Positions 49,001-59,960 of a stretch of 64,000 nucleotides of DNA are shown piece by piece. The translations under genes and the position numbers were made by a program. The stretch comes from Aulostomus chinensis. Its lineage: Eukaryota > Chordata > Actinopteri > Syngnathiformes > Aulostomidae. The stretch is from assembly GCA_037954235.1 (NCBI GenBank), contig JBBMOA010000002.1, forward strand, positions 8,530,009 through 8,594,008, given 5' to 3'. Numbering within the stretch: the first letter of the stretch is position 1; the number at the start of each line of letters is the position of its first letter. The notes below the pieces were generated by a model. It ran no database searches, was not told where the DNA came from, and worked only from the letters and a program-made list of their open reading frames with translations.

Positions 49001-51222
49001 CAACACTCATACTGTTTGGATCAGAAAGGCTCAGTTTTTGTGTGCAACTGTGCATGTGTGAGGCCCTATCTCATCATCTAGTGTGTGTGCTTGTATTTGT
49101 GTACAAACACATACACACTTCCCTCCTCCTCCTCCTCCTCCTCCTCCCCCTCCCAAATCACCCCCTTTCTCCCAAACCCCTGAAATGAAAATGGCCGCTG
49201 TGCAAACATAGCACACCTAGCCTAATCTCAGTCTTGGTTTCACCCAAACACAGCTTGTTAATGGGAGAAGGGCAGCCATCCTGGCCCCTGCTGGATGAAG
49301 AGGGGGTGCTCAATAGAATATGAAAGGAATGGGGCCACAGGCACATGGGTCTTTAAATCTTCTGTGTCAATAGAGTCTCTGGAGAAAAATAATGGCATCA
49401 CTCTGTGTGGGAGTTAATGTGAGCTGATAGCATGAGGGCTGGGGGGTCAAGGGTTCACGGGCTTGCACTAGGTTGACAGAGAGCTGAATGCTTTCCACCC
49501 CTCAACCCCTCTCTGTGGCCCTGCACCTCTTTAACCATCAAGGAGTGTTATGGGGAAAAAAATGCTCAGGGATGTCATCTCAGGAAGTGTTGACAGTTTT
49601 AACCCCCTTTTCAATGTACAGATTGGGGGGCAAATTAAAGGACAAGTTTGAATAAATGAGAAGAGAAATGGAACAAATGCACACTTCCGCACAGTGCATG
49701 AGGGGTCACTGGATTGTTTGATGAGTATGAATGTGATGTGGCCTTTGCAGAGCTTGTGGGCAAACCTGCAATTACGCCTGTGCAAAGACACACATAACTG
49801 TGTGTGTCACAGAGGCGCTCCAACACACTGGACCCCCCCATCTGAATGTTGTCAGTGCAAGGCTGGTCCATTCAACTGAAAGGCTTAACACAAAGAATAG
49901 AAATGTCATACAAGTTGCTTGTGGCACAGCATCACCGAATGTTGTTTCACCTTTTAATTTTAATTCTCATAGGTCAGACGGTTACATTGTCATCAAACAG
50001 TGGGAGAGATTTGTTTAGTTTGTCTTTCAGTATGAAAGTTTGAAACTCCCACACCCTTAGCCGTTGCTGTTGGAAGCTAACATTTTTGAATCAGTCGTAA
50101 ACATGAGTTCCGGCAAGTCGCACAAGTTCCCTTGCACCATCACCTCCTACCAGCTGTGATGCACCACTTGGTGTTCAGTCTCCCGGTGCTCATTCTGGTC
50201 TCTGAGCTAAACCATGCAGCTCCTCCTTCAATTATACATGACTTTTATTTTGCCATTTACAGAAACTTCTTATTTTCACCTTATGGTTGTTTTTGCCTGT
50301 TTAAACAGCTTCTTACTGACGCATCTATGCATTTTGCATATGTGAAATAATTTGACACAGAATGTGCATTCTCGATTATTGCTGAATCACTGTGTTGTGC
50401 CATTGTTGTTATCGTAGGAAAAGTACTGTATCGTGATTGTATCATATCCATGACTTACTCCTCCATCCTCCCCTCGTTCGCCAGCTTTGCTGAAGAGAAT
50501 TTTACTGAGGATCCATAATTTGCAGTAACAAACTCTTCTGTTTCTTTCTGGCCCCAGAGACCGGTACTTCCCTCGGCTCCTCCACGTCCGGCGGACACCG
50601 CTCTCACTGGTGCAGTGTCGCCTACTGGGAACAGCGCACACGCGTGGGGCGCCTTTATCCAGCCTACGAGCCCTCGCTTAGCATCTTCTACGACCTACCT
50701 CAGGGCACAGGCCTCTGCCTCGGCCAGCTCAATGCCAACGCCAACCACAGTCGCCGTGATGACACAGGCAGCCACGGCACATCAGGACATCACGGCCGCC
50801 ATGGAGGGACAAGCGGCAGCAGTGTACAGCAGATCCGCAGTAAAATCGGCTTTGGCATTGTGCTGAGCCAGGAACCGGACGGTGTGTGGGTGTACAACCG
50901 CAGCCAGCACCCGGTGTTTGTCCACTCCCCCACGCTGGACCTCCTCAGTGCTCGAGGGCTGAGCGTGAAGAGGGTGATGCCGGGTTTCTCCCTAAAGGTT
51001 TTTGACTATGAGAGCTCCAGCTGGATGGAGGAGCATGGCATGAAGCCCGACAGCCAGGAAGGGCCCTGGGACCCTCACAGTGTTCGCATCAGTTTTGCTA
51101 AGGGGTGGGGCCCCTGCTACTCCAGACAGTTCATCACCTCCTGCCCCTGCTGGCTGGAGGTGCTGCTCAACAACCACAGAAAGCACACACACACACTTGC
51201 AGACACACAGGAGGTTTCCTGA
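31487..51222 (+). CDS. smad6: Inhibitory Smad6 (mothers against decapentaplegic homolog 6), 4 coding exons
   Basis: The exons are 31487-32219, 33842-33886, 34262-34339 and 50558-51222, joining to 1521 nt (506 residues plus TGA). Family members block BMP (and some TGF-beta) signals by binding type I receptors, competing for Smad4 and recruiting Smurf ligases. The start ATG gives MFKSRRSGLVRRLWRSRLV, the conserved Smad6 N-terminus. TVTCCLF follows at 104-110. The divergent MH1 spans about 141-244, with likely zinc ligands C178, C220, C232 and H237. The PPPPY Smurf-binding motif is at 247-251. MH2 runs from about 302 (HWCSVAYWEQRTRVGRLYPAY) to 493, with RISFAKGWGPCYSRQFITS near the end. No C-terminal SSXS is present, as expected for an inhibitory Smad. 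Oddities are the motif PLDS in place of PLDLS (258-261), a His/Gly-rich insert in MH2 and a 13-residue tail (494-506). It is probably one of two teleost smad6 ohnologues, the more divergent; I cannot say a or b with certainty. Smad7 was excluded by the N-terminus and MH1. Confidence 0.95.
33105..33570 (+). repeat. Dispersed element in smad6 intron 1 with a perfect 23-bp inverted repeat
   Basis: Its beginning resembles 18585-18640 (CACCCAAAA...GTACTCACAAATAG). Internally, 33353-33375 and 33452-33474 are exact reverse complements, 23 bp each with a 76-bp spacer. The core is AGCCGTATGCTCAGTA and its complement. An A run (33287-33300) lies upstream. Boundaries and family are uncertain. Confidence 0.55.
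36221..36288. repeat. (GT)n tract followed by a C homopolymer
   Basis: About 17 GT units, then a non-repeat bridge, then a run of about 19 C from 36270. C runs of this length are unstable and may be mis-sized in assembly. Confidence 0.9.
36785..36952. repeat. (GT)n/(GC)n tract and nearby (CA)n tract
   Basis: A GT tract at about 36785-36823 passes into GCGCACGTGCGCGCGC, an alternating Z-prone block. A CA tract lies at 36930-36952. Confidence 0.9.
39085..39301 (+). mobile_element. tRNA-derived SINE, copy 3, with perfect 15-bp target duplication
   Basis: The head has the A box TGGTGCAGTGG and a degenerate B box. The body (TCTTTCTGTGTGGAGTCTGC, GTTCCTGTGTGGGTTCCAG) has lost the central section present in the copy at 57605. 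The tail is (GATG)n. GGATTAATCATCACT occurs at 39070-39084 and again at 39302-39316, exactly bounding the element. The intact duplication suggests a fairly recent insertion into smad6 intron 3. Confidence 0.93.
39531..39605. repeat. (GT)n microsatellite
   Basis: About 36 GT units with one TATG interruption. Confidence 0.95.
39880..40047 (-). mobile_element. tRNA-derived SINE, copy 4 (5'-truncated, minus strand)
   Basis: The plus strand reads (CCAT)n, then TTATCCTGTTAAGGGTTGCA, GGAGCCTATCCCAGCAGCCT, GGACAGGTCACCAGTCCATC and ACATAGAGACAGACAACCAT. This is the reverse complement of the SINE 3' half. The tRNA-like head is missing. No clear target duplication was found. Confidence 0.88.
40410..40487. 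repeat. (GT)n microsatellite
   Basis: About 38 GT units ending in GCGCGG. Confidence 0.95.
41371..41412. repeat. (GT)n(GC)n alternating tract
   Basis: GT units followed by GCGCGCGCGTGCGCGCGTGC; a Z-DNA-prone alternating block. Confidence 0.9.
43776..43864. repeat. (CA)n microsatellite
   Basis: About 44 uninterrupted CA units, the longest pure dinucleotide tract in the window. Confidence 0.97.
45396..45422. repeat. (GT)n microsatellite
   Basis: A short GT tract of about 12 units. Confidence 0.9.
45885..46068. repeat. Polypyrimidine-rich stretch
   Basis: About 180 bp of largely C/T sequence, ending TCCCCTGTAG, which looks like a splice acceptor. The sequence that follows soon meets stops and shows no Smad or other domain, so no exon is called. 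Confidence 0.6.
47835..47909. repeat. (CT)n then (CA)n microsatellite
   Basis: About 25 CT units followed by a short CA tract. Confidence 0.95.
48663..48740. repeat. (GT)n then (GA)n microsatellite
   Basis: GT units at 48663-48689 followed by about 25 GA units. Confidence 0.95.
48850..48999. repeat. Pair of (GT)n tracts with a GC/AT alternating bridge
   Basis: Two GT tracts are joined by an alternating purine-pyrimidine bridge (GCGCATGCGTGCATG and similar), giving about 150 bp with almost no break in alternation. Confidence 0.93.
49121..49148. repeat. (CTC)n microsatellite
   Basis: About nine CTC units; encodes the poly-Leu and poly-Gly artefacts seen in the flanking frames. Confidence 0.9.
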
Positions 51223-51509
51223 CCCACTATCCCAATTGTAATCTACCTAGATTTAATATAAAATTTATATATTTTATAAAATATATTATACATGTAAATA
51301 TTTGAGTCATTTTACAATGCAATTATTTATGTATAGTGTAATGTGTATATGGACAAGATAAAAAGGAACAAGAATATGCACTTTTGATTCTATATATGCA
51401 TTACAGAGTTTCTCAGTGTCATTTTGCAAATATAAACTGTAATTAAAATGAACTTGATTCATGTTCTCATGATTTATCAATTCCATCAAACAATATGCCA
51501 TACACACTC

Positions 51510-51515
51510 AATAAA
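51510..51515 (+). other. smad6: smad6 poly(A) signal (AATAAA)
   Basis: A canonical hexamer about 290 nt after the stop codon. The intervening AT-rich sequence has no open frame of note and fits a short 3' UTR. Longer forms are possible. Confidence 0.6.
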
Positions 51516-52712
51516 GCATTTGTATTAAATGAAGATTGCTTTGCTGGTTCTAAGTGATTTTCTCTGTGGTCGTTTCTAATTATCAAAGGATTTCTGATGG
51601 CATGCACGCTCCTTGGCGTCGGTAAAGCACTGCTCTGGCCTCTCAGAGCCACGTTCTACCGTGTGAACGATGAGGGTTCTGTTGACGTTCAGCAGTTTCA
51701 TCTCATGCGTGATCTTCCTCAGCGCAGGATGTTTTGCTGCCACACTCATGTCCCAAAAGGAGGGAGGTACATTAGCTTCCCTTGTGTGCGTTCATGGATG
51801 TCATTGACGTCCTTCATGGCTTTCAAGTTGGGATGCAATTGTGCCGAAGTCAATCGTGAGCAGGCGTATAGTTGTGTGAGCCCATGAGAGCTGTGGTTCC
51901 AGAGCTCTTCGCTACTGCTCCCCAGGAACATTCAATATCCACTTTGTCTCCGGCTGTTCCACTGCAGCAGCAGCAGCAGCAGCACCCAGGGGCATGGGTG
52001 AGGCTGTCTCAACCATTTCTCCATATTTGAACAATTTAGCCAATATGTTGGGTGCCAAATGGTCTGATATGTTCCAACCCAGTAGGAACTGGACATACTG
52101 GGAGTGCATCCCCGTCAGACCCGCCTGCAACCCTCCTCTTCCGACGGGCTAGTAGTTGGTGCCTACTTTTCCGGTCAGAGAAGGAGAAGGAGCAGGTGGG
52201 AAAAACCATTAACCGCTGACTCATTTTCTGATGGGAGACTTTGATTGACAGATTTTTGTTATGTAAAAAAAAAAATCACCAGTGATGTAACATCAGTTTC
52301 CCAATGTGGGTTTCATGACATTAGAGTATAGATTCAGAAAGCAGGTGACACAGCTATGCAGCTCCTCAATGATGCTCATGGTGCTAGAAAGATACTATGT
52401 GGAGATCTGCGATTGGCCGGCTGGGCTGCGTGTTTGCGAGGTCGTGAGACCTCATCCATCTAAACCCCCCATATCTTCTCTCCTTATCAACGGCACACAT
52501 TTTGTCGTCACTGTCAGGAATGTGATAATCATCTGATCAACAGCATGTCTGTTAGTTTTAGAGGACGGGACATTTTCTGTGAAAGGGCTTAATATTATGA
52601 AGAATGAGGGATTAACTTTCGGAGGCAATAAACTCAATGGGTGGTTAAACTAAACCTCTCTGACAGTGTCAATCAAAACAGATGGATGATTTTTTGTAAA
52701 GGCTGTCGTATT

Positions 52713-53200
52713 TGTCACGGTCCCTGTCTCGTGCTTCCTGTTTTATTTTGTAGTCATGTCCTGTCTTCCTGACCTCCATCCTGTGATTACCTCATGTGTC
52801 TCACCTGGGTGATTGCACCACCTGTGTCTTGTTTCCCCTCTTGTATTTAACCTGTGTGTTTTCCTCGGTTTGGTTGTAGGGTCATTGTTGTTGTCGTTTG
52901 CTGTCGATGTCATTGTCGATGTTGCTGTTTGTTGTCAAGCCGTTTGTTGTCAAGCCTCCAGCCTCACATCAAACCTCCAGCCTCACGCCATGTCTCCAGC
53001 CTTCGCCCTCTCGCCATGTCAAGCCTTCGCCCCCGCGCCACGCCCTCAGCTCTCACACCACACCCCGATTACAGTCGTCAGGTCTCAAGTTCCCCCGTCT
53101 CAAGTTTCCCCGTCTCTCAATAAACCTCTTTTGTGCCCTACACTGTCTGCAATTGGGTCTCCATCATTCCCTCACCATCCTCAACCCCCAAATCCTGACA
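52713..53200 (+). mobile_element. Solo LTR with 5-bp target duplication
   Basis: The element begins TGTCACGG and ends CCTGACA (TGTCA...TGACA inverted termini). It is bounded on both sides by GTATT (52708-52712 and 53201-53205). Inside are a TATA-like TATTTAA (52844-52850) and AATAAA (53119-53124) in the order expected of an LTR promoter and poly(A) signal. No internal retroelement coding region adjoins, so it is a solo LTR left by recombination. A 5-bp duplication fits Ty3/Gypsy-type or retrovirus-like elements; the family is not named. Confidence 0.85.
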
Positions 53201-55635
53201 GTATTTGATCAACAAGTCCACCAAATATGGAGGCTGATGATGATAGAAGCGTTACTTTACAAAGTTGCTAAAATGATGTAAACAGAGCCTGTTAGGAAAT
53301 GTGAAAACAGCCCCATCATTGCTATCAAGAGGTAAAATCTGACACTTGAGTACAAAAATCATGCCAGATGCCCTTGTGGCATCTATAAAGCAGGTCATGT
53401 GATAATGCACGTACTGTTTACAAAGGTCAAGAACGAGCTTCAACGCTCAAGCGTCTCGCTGTTTGTTTGTTTGGTGTTGCAGAAAGTGTGTTCAAGCTGT
53501 ACAGATATAATTGACTATCTTTTATGGCATCATAAGGAACCAGCGGCGAATGAAACCAGTGAAAGGCGTCTCAGTGCCGGTCGTATGAAAAATAAAATGC
53601 GTAACTGAGAGATTACACAACAAACCACAGCAGGACACTCTGAGCTGTAGTTACAGTGTCAAGGCTTCCAGTTCGAGTCCATCAGAAACACAAGTATTTA
53701 TGGAGACCTATTTTTGAGGAAGAGGTTGAAGAGCAAGAACAAAGTGCAATGTCAGAAGCAGCAGCAGTCAAAAAAATAACTTCTGGAGACGTCTGTCGAG
53801 GAAGCAACAGCACTTCGCTCAGGCAGGCAGACATTTTTGTTGTGACCTTGAACCTCTGCAGGCTGCTTGCTGGAACCTGTAATTAACTTTAGTTTGACAA
53901 GTAAAGGAGCTTTGATTACAAAGTAGCAACACCCCTGAAGAAGACTGAAGGACAGGTCTTTCTACAGTTACAGGAAACTTGCTGTCTGAGCTTATAGTTC
54001 ACGTAGAAACGCCATATAATCTCCATATGAGTTCTGCTGTCGTGTATTAATTTACAGAAAGCTAATGACCCCTTTATAAAAGCTCTGAGAAGCCACATTC
54101 AATCCCTCTCCCCCCAAATATCCAGCGCATATTACAGTTAAGTGTCTTCTCAGCTCCACCAGTCCAAGTTTTGGATTTGTGGTCAGGATACAATGGAAGG
54201 ATTCAGAGGAGGAGTTGAGGTGGGAGCGCTGCCCCTGGCGGGAGTTGAACAAAACCTCCCATGTTACACTTCCATTTCCATCTCAGTTGTCATATCAGCC
54301 CAATCTCCTGTCTTCATTGTTTTCCTATGACTGAACTCAAAGTCAGGGGGAGGATGAAATGGATCCAGGCGGCGGTGGACGAGGCTTTAGCCTTCGTCTT
54401 CAGGGCTGCGGTGTGTGTTGACCTCACGGTGAACTGAAGGAAAACAGGCTCGCTCTGCCGCAGCTCTCAAGCTCCTCCCCAACATTTTATTATGTCTCTC
54501 CACATCATGATGTTATAATTACTGTAATGAATACATCCAGGTTATGTAATTAATGGAGGACATTTGCTTTTTTATACAAGCAAGATGCACGACTCGCCAT
54601 GATGAACAAGACGCCGCCAGCAAACCGTCAGACAGAATTGTTGTGATTTCAAACCTTTCTCATGTGAAGGGATTTATTCCAAGTGAGTTTATGTGACACA
54701 CAAACATCAAATGTTCAGGATTTTCCTTTTCCATTCCTCAATGAAAAGATTTTTTCTCTGTTAGGGGCGGTGAGAAATCATATTCGGATCAAACCTAAGG
54801 GCTGATTACATCCAGTTTTTGACAGTCAGACTTTTGCATTTTATACTGAAAAGTTATTCTTGTTAAAAAAAACAAAACAACTCCTCATCTTTAAAAACTA
54901 TAGATTTTGATTCTACACGGAAACAAAGGTGACAAAAATCACAAGTACAGCGATCATTTACACATTTTAGCTGTGCGGGTCAATGATACTCAAGAATTAT
55001 GTGATTCATTTCTTGGAGGATATGGAACCTGTCAGCGTTCCCTCTTCCTGTGGTCGGCCCCAGGTTTTGCACATATTTAACCACAAATTATTTTGACAAA
55101 CCTAAACTTCCTCCTTTTGCTGATTTTATGATTCGTTTGTTTTATTTTGCTGCATGTGAAGACAGTTCTGTATCTGATTTTAAAAATTGCTCTATAAATA
55201 AACAGTAATTATTTGTAAATTACATGAGGTAGAACTTTATAAATTCAAGACATCTCACTGTGAGTAATTACACTTCTGGGCTGCAATGGCGGAATTGTAA
55301 ACAGTAAGCACGGAGGAGAAGAGCAAATTAAGCGGCCCGTTGTTTTGCCCTGTCGCATTTGTTTATTTGGCCAGTCAAACTTTATTAATTGCAGACAAAC
55401 GTGTATATTTGACAAGATGATTTAATTTAAAAATACTGAGGGGGCGAATTGCCACGAGAAAGGTGGTCAGATGTAAAGGTGTGTTTTTGAGGTTTACTTC
55501 AGGTCTTGGTGAGTTGTCTTAAATGCCCACTCCGTTCAACATTAACATGGCACGTCAACTTCAAGTTCCCTTCACTCAAAAATGTGCTTTGCGTATTTTT
55601 TTCTACTGTTGAGTGTTTGAGCTTCGCTGTGCGAG

Positions 55636-55704
<69 letters not shown>
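55636..55704. repeat. (GT)n microsatellite
   Basis: About 33 GT units ending in TATGTG. Confidence 0.95.
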
Positions 55705-55709
<5 letters not shown>

Positions 55710-56135
55710 AGCGGAGTTTTGACACCAGAATTCCATTTTCACATTCATCTGCTAAAAGAGGAACATTTCTCAATGCTCAATGAATTTGTGAGATTAAGGT
55801 GTGGGCCCCGAGTGCATGATTGACAGCATCATAACTTGGAAGCTAATCCTGGTCCAGTGGTGTGGCTGAATTTAGCCTCCATGCTGCACAGATATGTAAC
55901 AAAATGCCAGAAGAGCCAATACTCCATTCAGTCATTTGATTTGCAGGTTTGATTAATTTTCTTTGGTTGTTTTAGACCTTAAATGCTTGTGATTACTTTC
56001 TTTGCTTGCCAGCTGTTATTGGGTAAGATGTTTTTTCCTCTCTGTGGAAACTGGGAGCCTCCAGTGCACAAACACTCAGAAGGAGCTTGATGTCTCCAGC
56101 ATTTTGATCCCAGCTAGATCTCACAACTAGAGGGG

Positions 56136-56141
<6 letters not shown>

Positions 56142-56170
<29 letters not shown>
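56142..56170. repeat. (TTTC)n microsatellite
   Basis: About seven TTTC units. Confidence 0.9.
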
Positions 56171-56171
<1 letters not shown>

Positions 56172-56604
56172 AACCTTATCAGCTTAAGCAAATTATGTTG
56201 ACCTATAACTTAATAACAGCATCTGCTAAAAGGAACTCATTACAGAGAGTTCCGCTACCTCATACACGAGGGGAAGCTCTACCCCGCCGCTCCCAGATAT
56301 GTTTTAGTGTAGCTGAGACAGTATGAGGTCCCTCCAAGGATGCTCGTGACACATCAGTGTATTTTTACTTCCCATTTTATGCCATTTGTCACATAATTCA
56401 GTGTTGCAGCTGTGTAATTTGGAAATTGACAGTTCTACTTTTTAGTTTTGCTCGTCAACTGTAGCGGTGCTTCTGTCAGGATGTAACATTTGGTGAAATT
56501 ACAGTCTGGTCTCCTTTCTTGCCAAAAAAACCCACAAACAAAACCCCTGAAAATTGAATCCTGCTACAAACCTAACAGGATGATAAGCACAATCACAACG
56601 TCTG

Positions 56605-56795
56605 TGTTCAAGCGTCCTTGAGCAAGACACTGAAGCCTCAGTTGCTCTTGATGAGCTGCTGGGTACAAAGCCTCCCCCATCCGTGTGTGAGCGTGTGTGA
56701 AAGAGAGTGTGAACGGCGTGAGGCAAAGCTGGAATGTGCTTTCAGTGGCATGAAGGTGGACAGGTGCTATATCAATTGATAACTTTATTTTAAAG
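56605..56795 (+). repeat. Dispersed teleost repeat (cctTGAGCAAGACACTgaa type)
   Basis: It contains TCCTTGAGCAAGACACTGAA, a GTGTGTGAGCGTGTGTGAAA block, AATGTGCTTT and GTGCTATATCAATT, in the order known from a very common teleost interspersed repeat whose end reads ...GCGCTATATAAAT. The copy is diverged. The class is not assigned here. Confidence 0.65.
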
Positions 56796-57604
56796 ACATT
56801 ACATGAGAACAGCAACCAGCAGGATTGCGTTCTGTTTCACTTTGTGTGTATCAAGGGACCAACACAAATCAAGACGCATCGTGAATCCACGGGCTTCAAA
56901 TCTGCAGTCCACCTGCTGCCTCCCATTCAGCGGAAGGACCAGGAGAGCCCACACCTCTGCCAGTCCAAACTCAGTTTTAAAGAAACGCCATTTCTGCTCA
57001 CATTAAAAGGATCTGCTCACAAATTCAGTGGTTCTTCCAATGCACCCATAATTTACTCTTCCACCATGTTTGGTGAAAACTGGTCTCATAGCTTACAGAA
57101 GGACAAACACCACTGAAAACATCATTTCCACGATCACAATCTCCCTGTTACAGGAAGGTGACAGGAAATTCTTGAACTGCTAATTATTTGTTGTTCAAAC
57201 TTGACATTCTCTAAGTTAATACAACAATGGTACATGATTAATTAAAGAAAACAGGCTTTATCTTGTCAGACAAAAATAAAATTCCTCTGTAATTCAATTC
57301 ACGTTGATTTCAGGTCAACGCCAACGATATACATGTTAATTTGACTCCAGGCATCTCAGGGTTGAGAAACCTCAAATGAGTTCACACAACTCGTAACTTA
57401 TTAGTGGTCGACTATAAATAACAGTGTTTCTTTTAATGACCTGTGCTGATATTAAGACAGCAGGTCGGCCATAATGTCAATATCACACGATTGTTTTGTG
57501 GGGTTTTTTTGTATTTGATAAACTACAATAATTTGATGATAATAATGTGAAACAAAACTGCGGAAACAAATTTTTTTAAAAAAACCATCGAGGGATTCTA
57601 AATT

Positions 57605-57973
57605 CCATCCATCCATCCTTGTTCTACCACTTATTCCCGTTAAGAGTCATGGGGGGTGGATCCTATCCCAGCATCTACGGGCGAGAGGCGGGGTTCACCC
57701 TGGACAGGTCACCAGTCCATCACAGGACCAACACATAGAGACAGACAACCATTCACACTCACAGCCACACCTACGGTCAATTTAGAGTATCAATCAGCCT
57801 CGTCCTCTCTTGATGTCTTTGGACTGTGGGAGGAAGCTGGAGTACCAGAGAGAACCCACACAGGAACAGGGAGAACATGGAGACTCACACAGAAAGATCC
57901 TGTGATGGAGCCGGGACTTGAACCTGGAACCTTCTTGCTGTGAGGCCACAGTGCTGACCACTGCACCACCATG
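57605..57973 (-). mobile_element. tRNA-derived SINE, full-length copy (minus strand)
   Basis: This is the most complete SINE in the window and defines the family's layout. Read on the minus strand, the A box TGGTGCAGTGG is at 57968-57958 and the B box GGTTCAAGTCC at 57924-57914. Then come TTTCTGTGTGAGTCTCCATG, a central section with CCTCCCACAGTCCAAAGAC and GTGTGAATGGTTGTCTGTC, and GGTGACCTGTCCAGGGTGAA. It ends with a (GGAT)n tail. Other copies in the window are truncated or internally deleted forms of this one. Confidence 0.93.
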
Positions 57974-59674
57974 CTGCTGTGGAATTACAAATCAATTCAT
58001 AAAATAGATAAAAACATTCGGTTGCAGACGTTATTTGCATTCTTGGTTTTTTTGTGGCTGATGCCACTCTTATCAAAATGCCATGTATGGTTCCAGTTAA
58101 CGTTCCAGGTAAAGACCACCTGGATGACTCTCACATTAGTCTGGACGAAGGGAAAAGTTCTCAGTTTTGAAAATGTATTGGCTTGGTTTCAACATCCAAA
58201 CATGTCAGGAGCAGAAATCATATCACCTAACAGCGTTAATCATATTTTAAAGTGTTTTCCTCAGTTTTTCCAGTGATCATCCGTCTCGGGACAACTCATA
58301 ATAGGCTATTCTGACATGTCGTAGCGGGCGGCACAGGTGGAAATGATCAAATTAATGATGGTCTCACAGCCAGCAAGTGCTCTACCAGGGTCCTGGCCCA
58401 CCTCAGTGGAGCAGAGCCAAAATAAATCCTATCACCTTTGTTTCGCCTGCAAGAACGTATGAGTGGCAGGAATCTGGAGCAGCTGAAGCGATCGCAAGAG
58501 GGAAACCCTCAAGCCTCAAACCCCACACATCATCATCATCATCGTCGTCGTCGCCTCGACAGTGTTTTGTCTCTTTGCTACTCGGATCAATATCTTCTCT
58601 GACACTGAGCCTGCCTGTGTGAAACCACAGGCAGCTCTTCCTTGTCTCATAGCTACAGTAATTGCACGTTTATTAACGTCATCTTTGCAACCAAAGAATG
58701 CTGACTGTCGTCATTTTTCTGAGTAGCCTTGGAAACCAACAACAGAGGCAGTATTGATCTCTGTTGACTGTTTAAAAGTGGGATTGTTGGTGTGGCTCCT
58801 GGAAAAAAACTAAAACTCAGGCTGACCTGCTTTCATGTCAACATGCGAGGTGCCTGGAGGTCATCAGGAGGTGAAGAGTAAACATGCAACGACTCCAATG
58901 ACGAGTCCAAATACTGCTGCCAGATCATTGAGTGTTGGTACAAGCTGAACTTCAGTTCTTCAATTTAGAAATAATGGAGGGGGAAAAAAGTGGAGTCTGT
59001 AACAGCTGCTAATGTGGAGAGAAAGATATTGACAGTTATTTTGTTGTTGTTGTTGTTGTTGAAATGTGTTTGAAGAGGATTTTTATTAAATATTTATTCT
59101 GAGAAATGATGATGATGTGATGAGATTATGACCTAAGTTTCCATCTAAAGTGTCTTGAGTCATGGCTCCACCACGGCACAAGCCTGCATGTCAGCTGTTC
59201 ACTGGAAGTGTTTCAGAGGTTAGCTACACTCATGACCAGATGAAGCTGCTTTGGTTTGTTTTTTGTTAATCTTGAAGTTGTCATTTTTGCTTGATTTAAC
59301 AGAAATGACTTAAAATAAAACACTTGCAAGACTTTTTTGGGGGAGACACAGTCAGAGCAGGTCTGAAACCTCCCTCCTTCAATTAATTCCACCCAACAAT
59401 TCTCCATGAACCAGCACATCTGTGACAGCGCCGATGAAAACATGGAGAAGTACAGGCTCTACGGGGGCGGCCATCTTTGATCCTTTGGAGGAAAAGAGAG
59501 ACGGAGACAGAAGAGGAAAGAGGAACTGGGATGAAGAGAGACAAGGGAGAGAGGGAAGGACAGAGCGATTAACAGACAGATAGATGAGCATGAAGGAGAC
59601 AGACAGAAGGAGACAGACAAGGACAGGGAGAAAGACAGAGGAGAGGAGAGGAGAGGAGAGAGAGAGAGAGAGCA

Positions 59675-59960
59675 GCCCAGTGCATCATGGGAAATCCCCC
59701 TTCAGTCTAGGCCTGCAGCAGCATGATCTGGGTTAACCTAAGCCAGCCCTAACTGTAAGCTTTATCAAAAAGGAAAATTGTGCGTCTCCTCTTAAATGTA
59801 GAGAGGCAGCCGGCGTCTGGGACCACACTGGGACACGGTTCCACAGGAGGGGAGCCTGATAGCAGAAGACTGAGCCTCTAGGGACCAACAGCATCCTGGG
59901 AGCAGGGGGTTCTAGCAGGGCAGCAAGGGACTATGAGCTGTCAGATATTAAGGTGCCTGA
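59675..59960 (+). repeat. Dispersed teleost repeat (TAAGCTTTATCAAAAAGGAAA type)
   Basis: Recognised by the series GTAAGCTTTATCAAAAAGGA, AAATGTAGAGAGGCAGCCGG, ACGGTTCCACAGGAGGGGAG, CCTGATAGCAGAAGACTGAG and GGTGCCTGATTGTTGAG. In this order they form a widespread fish interspersed repeat. It has no coding capacity here and its class is unassigned. A GA-rich tract (59505-59672) precedes it. Confidence 0.65.

Larger units (their letters stand above)
34340..50557 (+). other. smad6 intron 3 (16.2 kb)
   Basis: This intron joins exon 3 (…RDYT|E) to the MH2 exon. I found no nested gene. It carries two SINE copies, many GT/CA tracts and a pyrimidine-rich stretch (45885-46068). It also has several non-repetitive blocks (43390-43560, 48740-48845, 49190-49460) that could be enhancers. 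In other vertebrates the long intron lies at the same place relative to MH2. Confidence 0.7.

Noticed and set aside
52813..53281. 131- and 127-codon frames with Pro/Ser repeats
   Set aside because: They lie inside the solo LTR and come from its tandem CAAGCCTCCAGCCTCAC-type units.
57914..57968. A and B boxes suggestive of a tRNA gene
   Set aside because: The sequence between and after them cannot fold as a tRNA and continues into the SINE body; it is a tRNA-derived SINE head.
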